Assembly: GCA_024280995.1 (NCBI GenBank)
Contig: JAMXLM010000015.1
Coordinates: 62,001-126,000 of the forward strand
DNA: 64,000 nt
Direction: 5' to 3'
From: Candidatus Dormiibacterota bacterium
GTDB lineage: Bacteria; Chloroflexota; Dormibacteria; Dormibacterales; Dormibacteraceae
Part shown: piece by piece, positions 16,135 to 24,683 of the stretch
Position numbering within the stretch: the first letter of the stretch is position 1
Layout of the letters: each line of letters opens with the position of its first letter
Program-made: the position numbers and the translations under genes
The notes under the pieces: model-generated
What the model was told of the DNA's origin: nothing
The model's database searches: none
Seen by the model: the letters and a program-made list of their open reading frames with translations, nothing else

Positions 16135-17093
16135 CGCTTCGCCTCGGCCTCGGCATCTTCAGCATTCAGGCTGTGCCCCAGCGGCCCGACCACCACGTGA
16201 AGCTCTACGCCGACCTGCTCGATGACGCGGAGCTCGCGGAATCCCTCGGCTTCGACTCCATCTGGCTCTCGGAGCACCACTTCTGGTTCGACGGCTACTG
16301 CCCGGCCGACCTGGCCGCCGCCGGCGCCATCCTCGGCCGGACGAGCACCCTGCGAGTCGGCACCGCGGTGATGCTGCTGCCGATGCACTCGGTCGAAAAG
16401 GTCGCCGCCGACGCGACGACCGTGAACCGTCTCGGCGACGGCAGGCTCGTCCTCGGCGTCGCGCTCGGTTATCGCGATGCGGAGTTCGACGGATTCGGGG
16501 TGCGGCGCAAGGATCGCGGCAAGTTGATGGACTCGATGCTCCCTCGCCTCGCCGATGCGAGCCGGGCTTCCGATCCTCCCTATGTGGTCTACGTCGGCGT
16601 GGCGACTGCGGTCGCGGCCCAGCGCGCCGGGCGCCTGGGGCTGCCGCTTTTCGCGGACTCGACGATGAACGTGGCCGAGCTCGAGGAGATGCTGGCCACG
16701 TACAACGAGGCGGCCGCGGCAGCCGGGGTCAAACCGCCCGCGGCGCACTCCCTTCAGCGCGACGTCTTCGTCACCGAGGACCGAGAGCGCGACTGGCGCC
16801 TGCTGTTTCCAGAGCTGCGCTACATGCGCCGGCAGTACGGAGGTTGGTCCAACCCTCAGGAGGCGGGCGAGTCCACCCAGGCCTACCTCGAACGCCTGGA
16901 GGGTGACATCGCGGCCAAGCTCAAGAACCTGATCATCGGCGACGAGGCGCACGTCGCCGCGGAGCTGCGACGTTTTGCGGCGCTCGGCTTCGACCTGATC
17001 GTGTGCCGGAGCCAGTTCGGCAACCTGCCACGTCCTCTTTTGCGGCGCGCGGTCGAAGGTCTGGGGCGCGTGAACGCGGCGGTGGCCCGATGA
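16131..17093 (+). CDS. Luciferase-like monooxygenase, LLM 6 (EHHF type)
   Basis: 320 residues, ATG 16131 in an ATGA overlap. Motifs: LRLGLGIFSIQAVPQRPDHH, IWLSEHHFWFDGYCPADLAA, LVLGVALGYRDAEFDGFGVR. It is a close paralogue of LLM 2. Both are followed without a gap by a short LLM-like gene, which suggests a conserved two-subunit enzyme. The substrate is unknown. Confidence 0.88.
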   Translation: MTLRLGLGIFSIQAVPQRPDHHVKLYADLLDDAELAESLGFDSIWLSEHHFWFDGYCPADLAAAGAILGRTSTLRVGTAVMLLPMHSVEKVAADATTVNRLGDGRLVLGVALGYRDAEFDGFGVRRKDRGKLMDSMLPRLADASRASDPPYVVYVGVATAVAAQRAGRLGLPLFADSTMNVAELEEMLATYNEAAAAAGVKPPAAHSLQRDVFVTEDRERDWRLLFPELRYMRRQYGGWSNPQEAGESTQAYLERLEGDIAAKLKNLIIGDEAHVAAELRRFAALGFDLIVCRSQFGNLPRPLLRRAVEGLGRVNAAVAR

Positions 17094-17821
17094 GGCTCGG
17101 GCTCGGCCCCATCTCGCTCGCCGGCGCGACGCGATCGCAGCTTGTCGCGCTTGCCGAAGCCGCGGTCGCGGCGTCGTTCGACGCGGTCTGGATCGCGGAG
17201 GCGCGGTCAGACGGAGTGGGGGGCGGTGTGGCGGCGGCCGCGTTCCTCGCCCAGCAAGTCCCGATCCGGGTGGGCGCGGCGCTCGACTTCGGCGCCTACC
17301 ACCCGCTCTATGCCGCCGAAGACATCGCCGTCGCGGACATCGCGTCCCGCGGACGAATCGAGGTGCTGCTTCGTGGCGGTTCGGCAGAGCAGCGGCGGTT
17401 GCTGCTCGAGGCGCTGGGCGGCGCCCACCTGCGTTTCGACGGCGAGAGCCTGCGGGTGCCGGCGCGCCTGGAGGCGAACCAGCCTTCGCCGGAGCGGCTC
17501 GCTCTGAACCCGCGGCCACTCCAACCTGCGGTCCCGGTCTGGGTCGAGGACGCGGACGAAAGCGAGGCGCGCTCGCTTGGCTTCGGCATCGCGAGGAGCC
17601 GGCGTCCCAACGCAACCGCACCTCCGTCGGTGGGACGCTGGCCGGGGATGCTTCTGTGCCCCGGCGACGTTGCGGCCGAAGATCTGCTCCACGCCGCCGG
17701 CCACGCGGCGGCTTACTTTCTCATCGGCGCGCGCACGGCAGAACACGTCGCGACGGCAGGTCGTCGCCTGGTGGGTCCGCTCCGCATGCCGGGCTTTCCG
17801 GAGTGGATCAACAAGCAATAA
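17090..17821 (+). CDS. Short LLM-like protein, probable partner of LLM 6
   Basis: 243 residues, ATG 17090 overlapping the LLM 6 stop. MRLGLGPISLAGATRSQLVA and FDAVWIAEARSDG keep the LLM strand 1 and strand 2 pattern, but EHHF is replaced by EARS. The segment YHPLYAAEDIAVADIASRGR corresponds to the usual hP..lAe.....d.ls.GR. The protein is about 80 residues shorter than full LLMs and lacks much of the C-terminal half. It is the counterpart of the gene at 3029; both end near a MP.FP motif. A non-catalytic beta subunit is the inference. Confidence 0.7.
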   Translation: MRLGLGPISLAGATRSQLVALAEAAVAASFDAVWIAEARSDGVGGGVAAAAFLAQQVPIRVGAALDFGAYHPLYAAEDIAVADIASRGRIEVLLRGGSAEQRRLLLEALGGAHLRFDGESLRVPARLEANQPSPERLALNPRPLQPAVPVWVEDADESEARSLGFGIARSRRPNATAPPSVGRWPGMLLCPGDVAAEDLLHAAGHAAAYFLIGARTAEHVATAGRRLVGPLRMPGFPEWINKQ

Positions 17822-17832
17822 ACGAGCGTTCG
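17819..17832. promoter_or_regulatory. Operator site c (TAAACGAGCGTTCG)
   Basis: Matches CNAACGNNCGTTNG except for the first base. It overlaps the last codon of the preceding operon and lies just upstream of, touching, the -35 of the next. Confidence 0.7.
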
Positions 17833-17860
17833 TTTGTTTCAGAAAAAGCTGTGCTATCGT
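17832..17860 (+). promoter_or_regulatory. Putative promoter of the selenoprotein/2-oxoacid dehydrogenase operon
   Basis: GTTTGT, 17-bp spacer, TATCGT (17855-17860) with TGC just upstream as an extended -10. The ATG at 17869 follows after eight bases, predicting a leaderless message and independently supporting that ATG as the true start. Confidence 0.5.
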
Positions 17861-17868
17861 GACCGCGG

Positions 17869-18399
17869 ATGAAGGCGCAATCCGACGTCGTCCTCTACAC
17901 CCTCAACAGCCTGACGACCGACCCGACTTGAACCGAATGTTGCAGGGTGAGGGAGTTTCTCTCACAGAACTCGGTCGAGTACGAAGAGCGAAACATCGCG
18001 AAGGAACCGCGCTGGCGGGAGTCGCTGAAGGAGCTCACCGGTGAGGCGGTCGTGCCCGTGCTGCTCGTGGACGGGCGGCAGGTGATCGGGCTCGACGAGC
18101 GGCGCATGGCGGACGCGTTGGGCCTCGACCACTTCGTCGCTGAAAGCAATCGGGACGGCCTCGAGGCGCCTCCAGAGCTCGCCGGCCTGCCGCAGGAAGG
18201 CGACGACGCGACATCCACCGCGCTCATCCACCTCGCGCGCCGGCTGCAGAAGGAGATGGACTACAACGCCGCCAAGGACGGCTCTCCCTATCGCGACGGC
18301 CAGCATGACGGCATGCGTTACGCGCGCGACGCGATACTGCGCATCCTGACGGGTACATATGAGCCTGAAGGGATGGTCATCGAGCGCGGCAAACCCTGA
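17869..18399 (+). CDS. Glutaredoxin-like selenoprotein candidate (in-frame TGA at 17929-17931)
   Basis: From ATG 17869 the frame reads MKAQSDVVLYTLNSLTTDPT, then TGA, then TECCRVREFLSQNSVEYEER and on to the TAG ending at 18399, 176 residues if TGA is read as Sec. DVVLYT is a thioredoxin-fold strand 1. The TGA falls where the first Cys of a CxxC would be, giving U21-T-E-C24. VREFL..N.VEYEERNI and VVPVLLVDGRQVIGLDE (with the cis-Pro region) are classic glutaredoxin elements. A C-terminal helical extension of about 90 residues follows. A hairpin resembling a bacterial SECIS begins 1 nt after the TGA. Starting instead at GTG 17947 would remove strand 1 and the redox motif. Alternatives are a nonsense mutation or a sequencing error. 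It heads the 2-oxoacid dehydrogenase operon. Confidence 0.72.
17933..17974 (+). other. SECIS-like stem-loop after the in-frame TGA
   Basis: Pairs: CCGA (17933-17936) with TCGG (17971-17974), GTT (17939-17941) with AAC (17968-17970), GTGAG (17947-17951) with CTCAC (17961-17965). The 9-nt apical loop GGAGTTTCT begins with G, and 20 nt separate it from the TGA. This fits what is known of bacterial SECIS elements: a short upper stem, a G at the start of the loop, and a loop about 16-37 nt after UGA. Confidence 0.6.
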
Positions 18400-18439
18400 A
18401 CCGGCGCGCCGGGCGCGCGCAGGGCGCACCTCGCCTGAC

Positions 18440-19540
18440 GTGAGCGAAGCGGCGCCCGCCGCACGGAACAGGCTCGACGGTGTTCGGTCCGTGGAGCTCC
18501 CGCCGATGGTGAGATATCTCGACCAGGACGGCGAGCTGCTCGACGACCAACCGATGAGTGACGAGCTTGCGCTCGAGGGCTATCGCGTCATGCTTCGGGG
18601 CCGTCGCTTCGACGAGCGCTGCGTCAGCCTGCAGCGCCAGGGCCGCATGGTCACGCTCGCACCCGGCATCGGGCAGGAGGCCGCCACCGTCGGGGCGGCG
18701 ATGGCGCTCGACCCCAAGACCGACTGGTTCGTGCCGCAGTACCGCGAGCTGGCCGGGCAGCTGTGGCACGGGTATCCATTGCGGCTCGCGTTTCTCTGGC
18801 ACGTCGGCCACCCGATCGCGTTCCAGGTGCCGGACGACTTGAAGATGCTCCCGTTCCAGGCCGCGATCGCGGGTCAGCTGCCGCAGGCTGTCGGTCTGGC
18901 GTGGGGGCTGCGCCTGAAGCACGACCCCGGCGTCGTCCTGGCCGTCTTCGGCGACGGAGGTACGTCGCAAGGTGACTTTCATGAGGCGCTGAACCTCGCC
19001 GGCGTGATGAAGGCGCCGGTCATGTTTCTCTGCCAGAACAACGGGTGGGCGATATCGACGACGGTTGAGCATCAGACCGCCTCGGCGTCACTCGCGCAGA
19101 AGGCGCTCGCATATGGATTTCCAGGCGTCCAGTGCGACGGCAACGACCTGTTCGCCGTCTACGCGACGGTGCGCGACGCAGTGGCCCGTGCTCGGGCCGG
19201 CGAAGGCCCGACCCTCATCGAGGCGATGACGTACAGGCTCGGGTTGCACACGACGGCGGACGATCCGACGCGCTACGAGCCGCGCGAGATGCACGAGATG
19301 TGGGTCGACAGGGACCCGTTGCGCCGGATGCAGATCCATCTCGTGTCTCGCGGCGTCGTCGATCGATCCGGTCTCGAACGCATTGAGGACGAGGTCAAGG
19401 AAGAGCTTCGCGTGGCATGGGACGAAGCGCAGAAGGAACCTGCCCCTGACCCGGCGTACTACTTCGGGCGCGCGTACGCGTCGACGTCACAGCGACTTGG
19501 ATCACAGCTAAGCAGGTTCGAGAGGAAGGGCCTTGGCTGA
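18440..19540 (+). CDS. 2-oxoacid dehydrogenase E1 component, alpha subunit
   Basis: About 366 residues, a thiamine diphosphate-dependent decarboxylase subunit. GIGQEAATVGAAMALDPKTD and WFVPQYRELAGQLW are typical of E1 alpha. The ThDP/Mg motif is GDGGTSQGDFHEALN with NNGWAIS about 25 residues on. A HTTADDPTRYEP phosphorylation-loop-like segment suggests the branched-chain/pyruvate E1 family. The start is uncertain: ATG 18359 overlaps the upstream gene by 41 bases, GTG 18440 is non-overlapping, and ATG 18506 is also possible. With E1 beta it feeds the E2 lipoyl domain. A branched-chain or novel 2-oxoacid is as likely a substrate as pyruvate. Confidence 0.9.
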   Translation: MSEAAPAARNRLDGVRSVELPPMVRYLDQDGELLDDQPMSDELALEGYRVMLRGRRFDERCVSLQRQGRMVTLAPGIGQEAATVGAAMALDPKTDWFVPQYRELAGQLWHGYPLRLAFLWHVGHPIAFQVPDDLKMLPFQAAIAGQLPQAVGLAWGLRLKHDPGVVLAVFGDGGTSQGDFHEALNLAGVMKAPVMFLCQNNGWAISTTVEHQTASASLAQKALAYGFPGVQCDGNDLFAVYATVRDAVARARAGEGPTLIEAMTYRLGLHTTADDPTRYEPREMHEMWVDRDPLRRMQIHLVSRGVVDRSGLERIEDEVKEELRVAWDEAQKEPAPDPAYYFGRAYASTSQRLGSQLSRFERKGLG

Positions 19541-20510
19541 GCTCACGATCGTCGAGGCGATCAACACCGCGCTCGCGATCGAGATGGAGCGGGACGAGCG
19601 CGTGCTCGTCTTCGGGGAAGACGTCGGGGTGACGGGTGGAGTGTTCCGAGCCACCGATGGCCTGTTCCAGAGGTACGGCGATGCGCGCGTCATCGACACG
19701 CCGCTGGCCGAAGGCGTAATCGCCGGCGCGGCTATCGGTCTCGCCATCGCCGGCTGGGTGCCGGTCGCTGAGATCCAGTTCCTCGGCTTCGCCCACAACG
19801 GCTTCAACCAGGTGGTGGATCAGCTGGCGCGAGCGCGCTATCGGTCCGCCGGCCGCTTCTCGGCGCAGGTCACGATCCGGGCTCCATACGGCGGCGGCGT
19901 CCGCGCGCCGGAGCTGCACTCAGACGCTTTCGAAGCGCACTTCACACACGCGCCCGGTCTGAAAGTCGTCGCGCCCGCGACGCCTGCCGACGCAAAGGGG
20001 TTGCTGCTTTCGTCGATCCGCGACCCCGACCCTGTGATGTTTCTCGAGCCTTTGCGCGGATACCGACAGGTGAAGGGCGAGGTCCCCGACGGTGACTACC
20101 CGGTCGAGCTGGGCAGCGCGCGGGTCGCGCGCGAGGGGACCGATGTGACGGTGATCGCATGGAGCGCGGCGGTGCAGGTGGCTCAGCAGGCGGCGGAAGA
20201 CGCGCAGGCGCAGGGCATATCGGTCGAGGTCATCGACCTGCGCACGCTGGTTCCTCTGGACGTCGCTGCGATCGCGGCGTCGGTAACCAAGACGGGCCGC
20301 GCCGTCGTCGTGCAGGAGGCGCCGCTGACCTCAGGCTTCGCCGGCGAGGTCGTGGCGACCATCCAGGAGGAAGCCTTCTTCTCGCTTCAGGCGCCGATTC
20401 GCAGGGTTGCGGCCCCCGACGTGCCCTATCCGGTGCAGATGCTCGAGGAGCACTACGTGCCAAACGCCGAGCGCGTCCTCGAAGCGATCATCGCCACCAC
20501 CCGAGACTGA
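19533..20510 (+). CDS. 2-oxoacid dehydrogenase E1 component, beta subunit
   Basis: 325 residues, TTG 19533 after a good GAGAGGAAGG site and overlapping E1 alpha by eight bases. Motifs: LTIVEAINTALAIEMERDER, VFGEDVGVTGGVFRAT, DTPLAEGVIAGAAIGLA (catalytic Glu region), APYGGGVRAPELHSDAFE and AVVVQEAPLTSGFAGEV. Full length for the family. It completes the E1 heterotetramer. Confidence 0.95.
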   Translation: MAELTIVEAINTALAIEMERDERVLVFGEDVGVTGGVFRATDGLFQRYGDARVIDTPLAEGVIAGAAIGLAIAGWVPVAEIQFLGFAHNGFNQVVDQLARARYRSAGRFSAQVTIRAPYGGGVRAPELHSDAFEAHFTHAPGLKVVAPATPADAKGLLLSSIRDPDPVMFLEPLRGYRQVKGEVPDGDYPVELGSARVAREGTDVTVIAWSAAVQVAQQAAEDAQAQGISVEVIDLRTLVPLDVAAIAASVTKTGRAVVVQEAPLTSGFAGEVVATIQEEAFFSLQAPIRRVAAPDVPYPVQMLEEHYVPNAERVLEAIIATTRD

Positions 20511-20513
20511 GCA

Positions 20514-21704
20514 TTGAGCAAGTTCGAGTTCCGGCTGCCGGACATCGGTGAGGGGCTGGCCGAGGCCGAGGTCGGCAAGTGGCTGGTCGGCGTCGGCGAT
20601 CGAGTCGTCGAGGATCAGCCGGTCGTCGAGATGATGACCGACAAGGCGGCGGTCGAGATTCCCTCGCCCGGCGCCGGCATCGTGGTCGAGCAGCGCGCGG
20701 CGGAGGGCGACGTGGTGAAGACAGGGGCCGTCCTGTACGTGCTCGAAGCCGACCAACCGATCGGGGCGGTGGGACACGCGGCCGCTCCTCGGGCCGAGGT
20801 CCGGTCCGAAGGCGCGGCGGCGCCTGCCCCGTCCGAGTCGGGCGGCGGCGTGCTGGCGCCGCCCGCGGTCCGCAAGCTCGCGCGCGAGCTGGGCGTCGAC
20901 CTGGCGCGGGTAAAAGGCAGCGGCCCGGCCGGCAGGATCACCGCAGAGGACGTGCAGCGTCAGGCGGCGGCGGCCGGAGCGGCCCGCGCCGCACCCGCAT
21001 CGCCCGCCGACGGCGGCCGCCGAGTCCGTCTTCGCGGCGTGCAGAAACGCATGGCCGAGACCATGTCGCTGTCGGCGCGATCGATACCGCACGTCACGGG
21101 TTTTCACGAGGTGGACGCGGGTCACTTTGTCGAGCTCGCGTCGCGCCTGCGTCGGGCGGCCGAGGAGCGCGGCGGCCGCTTTCCGTTCGACACGCTGCTC
21201 GTGCGCGTGGCCGCGCTCGCGCTGAGGCAGCACCCGATCTTCAACGCGTCACTCGACGAGGCGGCGGGCGAGATCGTCATGCACGACGACGTCAACGTCG
21301 GCGTCGCGACCGCGACCCGCGAAGGGTTGATCGTGCCCGTGGTCAAGAACGCCGACACGCTCGACCTCGAGGAGCTCGCCGCGGAAGTCGATCGTGTCGC
21401 CGCGGCCGCCCGGGATGGCAGGGCGACGCTGGCCGACCTGCAGGGCGGCACGTTCACGATCAGCAACACGGGCGCCTGGCGTGGCGGTCTCGGCACGTCG
21501 CTCATCCGCCCGCCAGAGGTCGCGATCGTCGCGTTCGGCCGAGTCGAGGAGCGCGCGGTCGTGCGCGAGGGCCAGGTCGTCGCCCGTCCGATCATGCCGA
21601 TGTCGGTCACATTCGACCACCGGGTCATCGACGGCGAGCAGGGTCTCGGCTTCGCGCTCACGCTTCGAGGCCTGATCGAAGGCCCGCAGGACCTGCACCG
21701 GTAG
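20514..21704 (+). CDS. 2-oxoacid dehydrogenase E2, dihydrolipoyl acyltransferase
   Basis: 396 residues, TTG start at 20514. One N-terminal lipoyl domain (residues 3-78) has the lipoylated lysine K44 in EMMTDKAAVEIPSP. After an Ala/Pro linker comes the E1/E3-binding domain (about 112-150: APPAVRKLARELGVDLARVK, GRITAEDV). The acyltransferase core ends with the HxxxD active site H369-R-V-I-D373 (TFDHRVIDGEQG). It transfers the acyl group from E1 to CoA and passes electrons to E3. Confidence 0.95.
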   Translation: MSKFEFRLPDIGEGLAEAEVGKWLVGVGDRVVEDQPVVEMMTDKAAVEIPSPGAGIVVEQRAAEGDVVKTGAVLYVLEADQPIGAVGHAAAPRAEVRSEGAAAPAPSESGGGVLAPPAVRKLARELGVDLARVKGSGPAGRITAEDVQRQAAAAGAARAAPASPADGGRRVRLRGVQKRMAETMSLSARSIPHVTGFHEVDAGHFVELASRLRRAAEERGGRFPFDTLLVRVAALALRQHPIFNASLDEAAGEIVMHDDVNVGVATATREGLIVPVVKNADTLDLEELAAEVDRVAAAARDGRATLADLQGGTFTISNTGAWRGGLGTSLIRPPEVAIVAFGRVEERAVVREGQVVARPIMPMSVTFDHRVIDGEQGLGFALTLRGLIEGPQDLHR

Positions 21705-23053
21705 TGGTCGCCGGAGACCAGTCCGACCCGGCCGACGTCCTGATCCTCGGCGGCGGCCCCGCCGGCTACGTCTGCGCGATTCGGGCCGCCCAGAACGGGC
21801 GCGCGGTGACGCTGGTCGAGCGGGCGAGAGTCGGGGGCGTCTGCCTCAACGAAGGGTGCATCCCGAGCAAGCACCTGGCCGTCTTCGCGGCCGCAAAAGC
21901 GAGCGCTGAGCGCTTCGCGCCGGCGGGGATGCCGGCGTTCGCGGGGCAACCGGACCTGGTCGCGTTCCAGAAGGTCCGCGCCTCGGCCATCGATGGTCTC
22001 GTCAAAGGCGTCGAAGGCCTGCTCGCAGGGGTTGGGGTGACCCTAATCCGCGGCAGCGCATGGTTCGTCGGCAGGACGAGGGTCTGTGTCGCGGTGGGCG
22101 AGGAGTCGGTCCGCTACTTCGACTTCAAAGACGTCGTGATCGCCACCGGTTCGTGCGCTGCCTCCGTGCCCGGGCTCCCGCTCGATGGCGATCGGGTGGT
22201 GGAAGCGAGCCGCGCGCTCGAGTGGACCTCGGCGCCGGCAAGCCTGCTGGTCACCGGGGATGACTACGTGGCTCTCGAGCTCGCGGTCGCCTTCGCCCGC
22301 CTCGGGAGCAAGGTCACGATCGCCACGCACAGCGACCGTCTGCTTCCCGACTTCGACCCGGACCTTTCGCGGGCTGCGCAGCGTGGCGCGGCGTCCGCCG
22401 GGGTCGAGGTGGCGTTGAGCAGCGACCCGGCGAGCTTCGCGGACGGCGCGGAACGCGTGATCGTCTCCGCCGGGCGCGTGCCGAACGTCGCCGACCTCCA
22501 TCTGCACGCCGCCGGCCTGACAACGGGTCACGCCGCACTCGAGGTCGACGACCACCTGCGCCTCGACCGCCACGCCTACGCCATCGGCGACGTGACCGGC
22601 GCGCCGATGCTGGCGCATCGCGCGTACGCGCAGGGCCGGGTGGCGGGCGACATCCTCGGTGGCCGGCCCGCGGCGATGGACGTCCGCGCGATGCCTCGCG
22701 TCGTGTACGCCGAGCCGGAGATCGCCACCGTCGGACAGACCGATGCCGGCCCGGACGTGCTGGTCGGCAGGTTTCCGCTCGCAGCCCTCGGTCGGGCCGT
22801 GATCGAATCGAGCACGCAGGGCTTCGCCAAGCTCGTGTTCGCGCGCGAGGGAGGAATGTTGATCGGCGCGCACCTGGCGGGCCCCCACGCCACCGATCTG
22901 ATCGCCGAGATGGCGCTCGCGATCGAGATGGGTGCGACCGCCGACGACCTGGCCATGACCGTGCACGCCCATCCGACGTTTGCGGAACCGGCGGCCGAGG
23001 CGGCCGAGGTCGCGCTCGGCAAGCCGATCCACGTCCGGCCGCGCAAGCCGTGA
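21704..23053 (+). CDS. Dihydrolipoamide dehydrogenase (E3)
   Basis: 449 residues, GTG 21704 sharing one base with the E2 stop. FAD motif DVLILGGGPAGYVCAIRAA, redox-active disulfide C47 and C52 in GGVCLNEGCIPSK, a second Rossmann region near residue 180-200, HAYAIGDVTGAP (FAD) and the C-terminal HPTFAE His-Glu pair. The NAD motif is less canonical (LLVTGDDYVALELA, usually GGGYIGLE), an odd but probably tolerated change. It reoxidises the E2 lipoyl group. Confidence 0.93.
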   Translation: MVAGDQSDPADVLILGGGPAGYVCAIRAAQNGRAVTLVERARVGGVCLNEGCIPSKHLAVFAAAKASAERFAPAGMPAFAGQPDLVAFQKVRASAIDGLVKGVEGLLAGVGVTLIRGSAWFVGRTRVCVAVGEESVRYFDFKDVVIATGSCAASVPGLPLDGDRVVEASRALEWTSAPASLLVTGDDYVALELAVAFARLGSKVTIATHSDRLLPDFDPDLSRAAQRGAASAGVEVALSSDPASFADGAERVIVSAGRVPNVADLHLHAAGLTTGHAALEVDDHLRLDRHAYAIGDVTGAPMLAHRAYAQGRVAGDILGGRPAAMDVRAMPRVVYAEPEIATVGQTDAGPDVLVGRFPLAALGRAVIESSTQGFAKLVFAREGGMLIGAHLAGPHATDLIAEMALAIEMGATADDLAMTVHAHPTFAEPAAEAAEVALGKPIHVRPRKP

Positions 23054-23715
23054 TCACTCGCGTTTTCTTCGGACCCCGCCGCGGCGACATGACCACCGAG
23101 GCGTGCCTCGCGCACTGGAAGGGCACTCACTCGGAGATCGGCGCCCGCCTCCCAGGCCTCCGGGCGTACGTCCAGAACCACGGCGTGCTGGCCGATGGCC
23201 GGTTCCTGCTGCCGTATCCGGGGTTCGACATCATGCCCGAGCTCGACTGGGACGACCTCGAGTCGATGGATGCCGCGATCGACTCGCCCGCCCACGAGCA
23301 GGACTCGATCGACGACGAGGCGAACTTTCTCGACGTGACTCGAACCGGCTACGCGGTCACTTGGCGACGCGTGCTGGCCGATGGAGCCGTTCCCGAAGGG
23401 GCCGTCAAGCTGATCACCCTGCTGCGCCTCGCGCCCAACGCGTCGCCGCTGGCCCTTGCCGAAGCGATCGCCGGACCCTACGCCGCGGCAGTCGCCCGTG
23501 CTGGTCCGGCTCGCCACGAGATGCTTCTCACGATGCCCAACCGGCCGAACCGCCCCGAGTTCGCCGTCCAGGCGGTGGACATGATCTGGTTCGGCGATGT
23601 GCGCGACGCCCTCGCGTGGGTCGGCTCCGAGGCCCAGACGGCGGCGTCGTGGCACCTGGCGGGCCTTGCCTTCGGCTCCGAGCGGCTGATCGCCCGGCCG
23701 CACAAGATCGTCTGA
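23050..23715 (+). CDS. EthD-like two-repeat protein
   Basis: 221 residues, GTG 23050 in a GTGA overlap with E3. The N-terminus ITRVFFGPRRGDMTTEACLA followed by HWKGTHSEIGARLPGLRAYV is an EthD-type dimeric alpha/beta barrel half. A second, weaker copy begins around residue 115 (VKLITLLRLAPNASP). EthD proteins accompany oxygenase pathways, and some members are isomerases or cyclases. The function here is unknown. Confidence 0.72.
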   Translation: MITRVFFGPRRGDMTTEACLAHWKGTHSEIGARLPGLRAYVQNHGVLADGRFLLPYPGFDIMPELDWDDLESMDAAIDSPAHEQDSIDDEANFLDVTRTGYAVTWRRVLADGAVPEGAVKLITLLRLAPNASPLALAEAIAGPYAAAVARAGPARHEMLLTMPNRPNRPEFAVQAVDMIWFGDVRDALAWVGSEAQTAASWHLAGLAFGSERLIARPHKIV

Positions 23716-23717
23716 CC

Positions 23718-24668
23718 ATGCGATTCGGGGTCGGTGATTTCAGCGGCCAGCGGCCGCCCGGATCCGGCCCGACTCACGCCCAGCTGTACGCCGAGCTGCT
23801 GGACCAGGCGCAGCAGATCGAGTCCGCGGGCCTCGATTCGATGTGGCTGTCCGAGCATCACTTCGCGGAGGACGGGTACATGCCCGCGGTGGTTCCTCTG
23901 GCCGCGGCACTGCTCGCGAAGACCCAGCGGATCACGGTGGCCACAGACCGCCTCGAGGCCTCGCTGCACCAGCCGGTCAGGCTCGCCGAGGACGCGATCG
24001 CGCTCGACCTCCTGAGCGGCGGGAGGTTTCTCCTAGGCCTGTCCCTCTGCTACCGGGACGAGGAGTTCGGGGGGTTTGGCGTCTCGCGCTCCGCCGACGA
24101 GGACAACCTGGAAAAGGTCGCAGCCTTCTTACGCGAGGCATTCTCGGGTCGCGCCGGAATCACGCCGCTGCCCTCCACGCAAGGAGGTCCCCGACTGATG
24201 ATCGCCGCGGATGGTGAGCACGGGGCATCGCGAGCCGCACGACTTGTGGACATGATGATGGTCGACCCGACGGAGCCGTGGGCCGTGGTCGACGATGCCG
24301 TCGAGAAGTTCGATCGCGCGCGCGGCGACAGCGCGGGCGAGCTTGTGCTGTTCACGTATGGCGGGCTCTCCGAGGCGGGTCCGGATGCCGCGTGGAACGA
24401 GGTCGCAGACGGATTCCGATACATGCGGCACAACTACGACCGGTGGATGGGTCGTGAGCCCACGCGAGAGATCCCGCCGGCGCATTACCGCCTGCTCCTG
24501 GGCACCGTGGACGAGGTGGCCCACCAGGCCGCCGAGTACGGCCGGAGATACGGCGACCGCGTTCACGTCGTCCTTCGCTGCAACTACCCGGGCATGCGGT
24601 CGGATGCCGTGGGGCGCCAGATCCACCTGTGGGGCCGAGCCGCAAATCTCGTTCGAGAAGGGGCGTGA
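23718..24668 (+). CDS. Luciferase-like monooxygenase, LLM 8 (EHHF type)
   Basis: 316 residues, ATG 23718 two bases after the EthD gene. Motifs MRFGVGDFSGQRPPGSGPTH, MWLSEHHFAEDGYMPA, LLSGGRFLLGLSLCYRDEEF. Paralogue of LLM 4. It closes the 2-oxoacid dehydrogenase operon, suggesting that its substrate is made or consumed near that step. Confidence 0.88.
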   Translation: MRFGVGDFSGQRPPGSGPTHAQLYAELLDQAQQIESAGLDSMWLSEHHFAEDGYMPAVVPLAAALLAKTQRITVATDRLEASLHQPVRLAEDAIALDLLSGGRFLLGLSLCYRDEEFGGFGVSRSADEDNLEKVAAFLREAFSGRAGITPLPSTQGGPRLMIAADGEHGASRAARLVDMMMVDPTEPWAVVDDAVEKFDRARGDSAGELVLFTYGGLSEAGPDAAWNEVADGFRYMRHNYDRWMGREPTREIPPAHYRLLLGTVDEVAHQAAEYGRRYGDRVHVVLRCNYPGMRSDAVGRQIHLWGRAANLVREGA

Positions 24669-24683
24669 TCAGGCTTAAACGAA

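Noticed and set aside
14916-17093. A 725-codon open frame ending with LLM 6
   Set aside because: The N-terminal 400 codons are Arg/Gly-rich shadow of LLM 5 and the OCD-family gene; the real start is ATG 16131.
17947-18399. Glutaredoxin-like gene starting at GTG 17947
   Set aside because: It would lack beta strand 1 and the redox motif, and GTG 17947 is part of the SECIS-like stem; the upstream ATG with a TGA-containing frame explains the data better.
20579-23053. An 824-codon open frame ending with the E3 gene
   Set aside because: Its first half is out of frame with the E2 gene; E3 begins at GTG 21704.
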